A stretch of 64,000 bases of DNA from Kineobactrum sediminis. Its GTDB lineage: Bacteria; Pseudomonadota; Gammaproteobacteria; Pseudomonadales; Halieaceae. The position numbers and the translations under genes are program-made. The stretch covers positions 62,001 to 126,000 of the forward strand of contig NZ_PKLZ01000003.1 in NCBI RefSeq assembly GCF_002868715.1, in the 5' to 3' direction. Below, piece after piece: positions 63,431-64,000 of the stretch (positions within the stretch are counted from its first letter, which is position 1; every line of letters begins with the position of its first letter). The notes below the pieces were generated by a model. It saw only the letters and a list, made by a program, of their open reading frames with translations. It had not been told where the DNA came from and ran no database searches.

Positions 63431-64000
63431 TTACAGTGCCGACAGGCGGCTCGCCAGAGTGGCCTGTTTTTGCTCCCGATGGTGAACGGATAGGGTGTTC
63501 GGGTACAGCGTATACCAGAGTAACTCCAGGTATCGGTAGACGCAGTCATACACCGCCAGCGCCTCTATCTCGCTCGCCAGTGGCGGTCGCAGCAGGTAAT
63601 GCTCGAGCAGGGTGGTGGCCGCGGGCGGATGCCACTCGTCCCCGGCGATAACCGCCGCCAGGTCAAACCAGGCCGACCCCATGGCTGCGTATTCCCAATC
63701 TACCGCCCACAGGCGACCATCGCTGTACAGGCGATTGGCCCGCAGCAGGTCGTTATGGCAGAGCACCGCCGGACCTGCCAGCGCTTCCGCCCGGGCTAAC
63801 AGTCGACCCATCGCGGGCTCCAGCGGGGCCAACCGGGCCCAGCCGGGATTGTCGGCGGCCCGCAGGGCGTGCTCATAGCGTTTGCAGCGTTCGCCCGGAT
63901 CCAGGCGCAGGTGAATGGCCGGCAGGCCGTGAATGGTGCGAAGCAGGCCCCCCAGGTCGGCCAGGCTTTCTGTCTCCCGGCTCTGCGACGGCAGGTGGTC
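63431..64000 (-). CDS. Phosphotransferase of the aminoglycoside/choline kinase fold (N-terminus beyond window)
   Basis: 189 codons visible, open through the right edge, so the N-terminus is missing. The kinase-like catalytic motif HNDLLRANRL (HxDxxxxN) and metal motif DWEYAAMG are intact, as in choline, thiamine and aminoglycoside kinases. The upstream part holds the LGGLLRTIHGLPAIHLR helix typical of ChoK/LicA-like enzymes. Choline/ethanolamine kinase or thiamine kinase are the likeliest; the substrate cannot be told from this fragment. Convergent with yajQ. Confidence 0.85.
   Translation of the reverse strand, partial: DHLPSQSRETESLADLGGLLRTIHGLPAIHLRLDPGERCKRYEHALRAADNPGWARLAPLEPAMGRLLARAEALAGPAVLCHNDLLRANRLYSDGRLWAVDWEYAAMGSAWFDLAAVIAGDEWHPPAATTLLEHYLLRPPLASEIEALAVYDCVYRYLELLWYTLYPNTLSVHHREQKQATLASRLSAL

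Overview
The window is a GC-rich chromosomal segment from a gammaproteobacterium. Gene order matches the ancestral gammaproteobacterial layout known from Pseudomonas aeruginosa and Escherichia coli: hisGD, degS/algW-zapG-zapE, rplM-rpsI, petABC, sspAB, rsmI-lpoA-yraN-diaA-dolP, rnpB, the complete dcw (division and cell wall) cluster, lpxC, secA, argJ, mutT, coaE, pilDCBA, then nadC-ampD-ampE. Inference: the organism is probably a marine member of the Cellvibrionales/Halieaceae type. This rests on general character (a DmdC-like acyl-CoA dehydrogenase, type IV pili, respiratory bc1 complex) and not on a phylogenetic marker. No transposases, CRISPR arrays, tRNAs or rRNAs were seen.

Layout. 1-1430: end of hisG, then hisD. 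1444-5217: periplasmic protease, Nif3-like protein, ZapG and ZapE. 5378-6211: ribosomal proteins L13 and S9 with a clear terminator. 6444-9079: Rieske protein followed by a single ORF in which cytochrome b is fused to cytochrome c1. 9165-10240: sspAB. 10277-14619: cell-envelope genes dolP, diaA, yraN and lpoA, divergent from rsmI. 14666-15006: RNase P RNA. 15264-33061: dcw cluster, starting with a strong promoter and 10-bp-phased MraZ boxes and running mraZ-rsmH-ftsLI-murEF-mraY-murD-ftsW-murGC-ddlB-ftsQAZ-lpxC, mostly translationally coupled. 33200-38605: M23 peptidase, secA, argJ, mutT. 38614-43110 (minus strand): coaE, pilD, pilC, pilB. 43579-44052: the major pilin gene pilA, with a sigma-54 promoter, an IHF-like site and two phased upstream dyads.

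The accessory part is 44.1-56.4 kb, inserted between pilA and nadC, which are close neighbours in the reference genomes. It begins with a three-gene operon of two paralogous GT-C-type membrane glycosyltransferases with TPR-like C-termini and a polyprenyl-phosphate sugar synthase (GT2). I propose this as a pilin or envelope glycosylation module. Then come lrp/ald (alanine catabolism), glcB with a LysR regulator and a divergent acyl-CoA dehydrogenase (fatty acid/glyoxylate metabolism), and rraA. A near-identical palindrome lies in front of both lysR/acyl-CoA dehydrogenase and glcB, suggesting one small regulon.

56.4-64 kb: nadC, ampD-ampE, a two-gene signalling module (FHA-domain sigma-54 activator with two tandem Fis-type HTHs, overlapping a transmembrane Ser/Thr kinase), panE, yajQ and the 3' part of a phosphotransferase gene. 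The least expected features are the pilin-linked glycosyltransferase operon, the FHA-activator/kinase pair, the cytochrome b-c1 fusion, the SSQ (instead of SSN) motif in FtsI, and the two candidate regulatory palindrome systems.
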